The notes under the pieces: model-generated
Database searches by the model: none
The model's input: the letters and a program-made list of their open reading frames with translations, nothing else
What the model was told of the DNA's origin: nothing
Program-made: the position numbers and the translations under genes
In this document: positions 63,310 through 64,000 of the stretch, piece after piece
Layout of the letters: the number at the start of each line of letters is the position of its first letter
Numbering within the stretch: the stretch's first letter is position 1
Source: Aquibacillus sediminis
GTDB taxonomy: Bacteria > Bacillota > Bacilli > Bacillales > Amphibacillaceae
Direction of reading: 5' to 3'
Assembly: GCF_005870085.1 (NCBI RefSeq)
Contig: NZ_SZNM01000017.1
Span: forward strand, 1-64,000
DNA: 64,000 nt

Positions 63310-63505
63310 GCAAAGTACCATCCTTAAGTTTAATAAAAATTCTAGATTATTATAGCATTGGACAAGGGAGATGACAAATAAGGATCGATGACGGACAGTC
63401 CCCATTTGACCGCACGGTGAACGCTAACTTTAACGTTTTGTAATCGTTTGTTACATAAATTTAATGTAGAGGGGTGGTAGGGGCTTTTGGGTCAGAGGGT
63501 TGATA

Positions 63506-63684
63506 CCGTGAAAACTGTGGCGAATTCCGTGAAACGCTCACACCGCCCCCCCTAAGTATACACTCTGGTGACAGCACCTCCAAGAGACGGAGGATCCAGT
63601 GAAAAGGTAGCGTAATTCCGTAAATAATGAAAGAATTCCGTAATAAACAACATATTCCCGTAATAATCTCCATTATTTCGTAAA
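63506..63684. repeat. 20/21-bp phased CCGTRAA repeat
   Basis: CCGTGAA occurs at 63506 and 63527 (21 bp apart) and AATTCCGTAA-like copies have their CCG at 63618, 63638, 63658 and (TCG) 63678, every 20 bp. The array fills the divergent space upstream of csaB and is non-coding, since a 20-bp period shifts frame each time. Confidence 0.7.
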
Positions 63685-63714
63685 AACCACATTCCCCCTC
63701 CAACGCTAGGCAGA

Positions 63715-63743
63715 TTGTGTTTATATCCTAAAGATGATAAGAT
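63715..63743 (+). promoter_or_regulatory. Candidate SigA promoter of csaB
   Basis: TTGTGT (63715-63720), 17-bp spacer, TAAGAT (63738-63743). It would give a leader of about 85 nt before the csaB start. Confidence 0.45.
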
Positions 63744-63836
63744 ATTAATGATTTTTAGAGGTGGAAAAAGTCCACATTTGTCGACTGTTGCCTCTGTTTT
63801 TTAACACGTATTTTATGGAAATGGGTGGATTATACA

Positions 63837-64000
63837 TTGAAAATAACACTTTCAGGCTTCTATGGTGCTGGAAATACCGGTGATGAAGCAATTTTAGAAG
63901 CGATTGTTGATAATTTAAAGGAACATTTAGATTCCCCAGACATAACGGTTTTGACATTGAACCCTGAACAAACTGCGAAACGCCATAACGTCAAAACCGT
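63837..64000 (+). CDS. csaB: CsaB polysaccharide pyruvyl transferase, start only
   Basis: The window ends 54 codons into the gene. The visible part reads KITLSGFYGAGNTGDEAILE and continues to an LTLNPEQTAKRH segment, the typical CsaB N-terminus, with SGFYGxGNxGDEA as signature. CsaB adds ketal-pyruvate to the secondary cell-wall polymer, which SLH domains need for binding, so it fits the four SLH proteins encoded here. The start is a TTG with GGTGG 8 bp upstream. Confidence 0.85.
   Translation, partial: MKITLSGFYGAGNTGDEAILEAIVDNLKEHLDSPDITVLTLNPEQTAKRHNVKT

Noticed and set aside
1-64000. tRNA or rRNA genes
   Set aside because: No cloverleaf-like or conserved rRNA sequence was recognised by eye; a tRNAscan run would settle this.

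Overview
The window is chromosomal DNA of a low-GC, Gram-positive, spore-former-type bacterium, most likely a member of the Bacillaceae (Oceanobacillus/Virgibacillus/Gracilibacillus-like; genus not resolvable by eye). Support: strong AGGAGG-type ribosome sites, frequent TTG/GTG starts, ComK, YvrJ, DUF1659 and DUF2922 small proteins, YwqC/D/E-type BY-kinase modules, four S-layer-homology (SLH) proteins and the start of CsaB, which pyruvylates the wall polymer that SLH domains bind.

Layout. 0-1.7 kb: decayed DNA, with an aldo/keto reductase lacking its N-terminus and the right end of an IS3-family element. 1.7-3.2 kb: a two-gene accessory pair, an unrecognised 209-aa protein and a membrane-anchored protein with a dCTP-deaminase-like fold whose catalytic glutamate is missing. 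3.3-33.7 kb: one very long leftward exopolysaccharide locus. Reading with transcription it has a degenerate YwqE paralogue, then YwqC-YwqD-YwqE (chain length, BY-kinase, phosphatase), GalU, an initiating sugar transferase, a UDP-ManNAc-type dehydrogenase, a heparinase II/III-like protein, a glycosyltransferase fused to half a UDP-GlcNAc 2-epimerase, a CapK/PaaK-like ligase, glycosyltransferases, Wzy, Wzx, dTDP-amino-sugar genes, three sulfotransferases, CysD, CysNC, an SLC13-type permease and CysQ. Together these could take up sulfate, activate it to PAPS, transfer it to a polysaccharide and recycle PAP. No sulfate-reduction gene is present, so the locus reads as a dedicated sulfated-exopolysaccharide factory, which is unusual in Bacillaceae.

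34-42 kb: SLH proteins, an acidic signal-anchored protein and a secreted acetamidase/formamidase-like protein with a copper-amine-oxidase-N-type tail. 42.2-46.2 kb: a nearly identical duplication of a DUF1659-DUF2922 module that brackets a three-gene Xre / ImmA-IrrE metallopeptidase / PIN-like cassette, a plausible toxin-antitoxin or defence unit. 46.4-48.3 kb: Xre regulator, ComK-family protein and a DnaD-like replication protein.

48.6-63.3 kb: a second polysaccharide and surface region: orphan Wzz, O-antigen-ligase/TPR protein, lipoprotein, a large S-layer-type protein, an SLH wall hydrolase, then a five-gene operon (O-antigen-ligase-like protein, PIG-L deacetylase, GT4, and a PssD/PssE-like split glycosyltransferase). 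The window ends inside csaB on the plus strand. Intergenic spaces hold several distinctive repeat families: 51-bp-spaced mirrored units, 20/21-bp phased motifs and a large nested palindrome, plus one possible small RNA with a C-rich loop.
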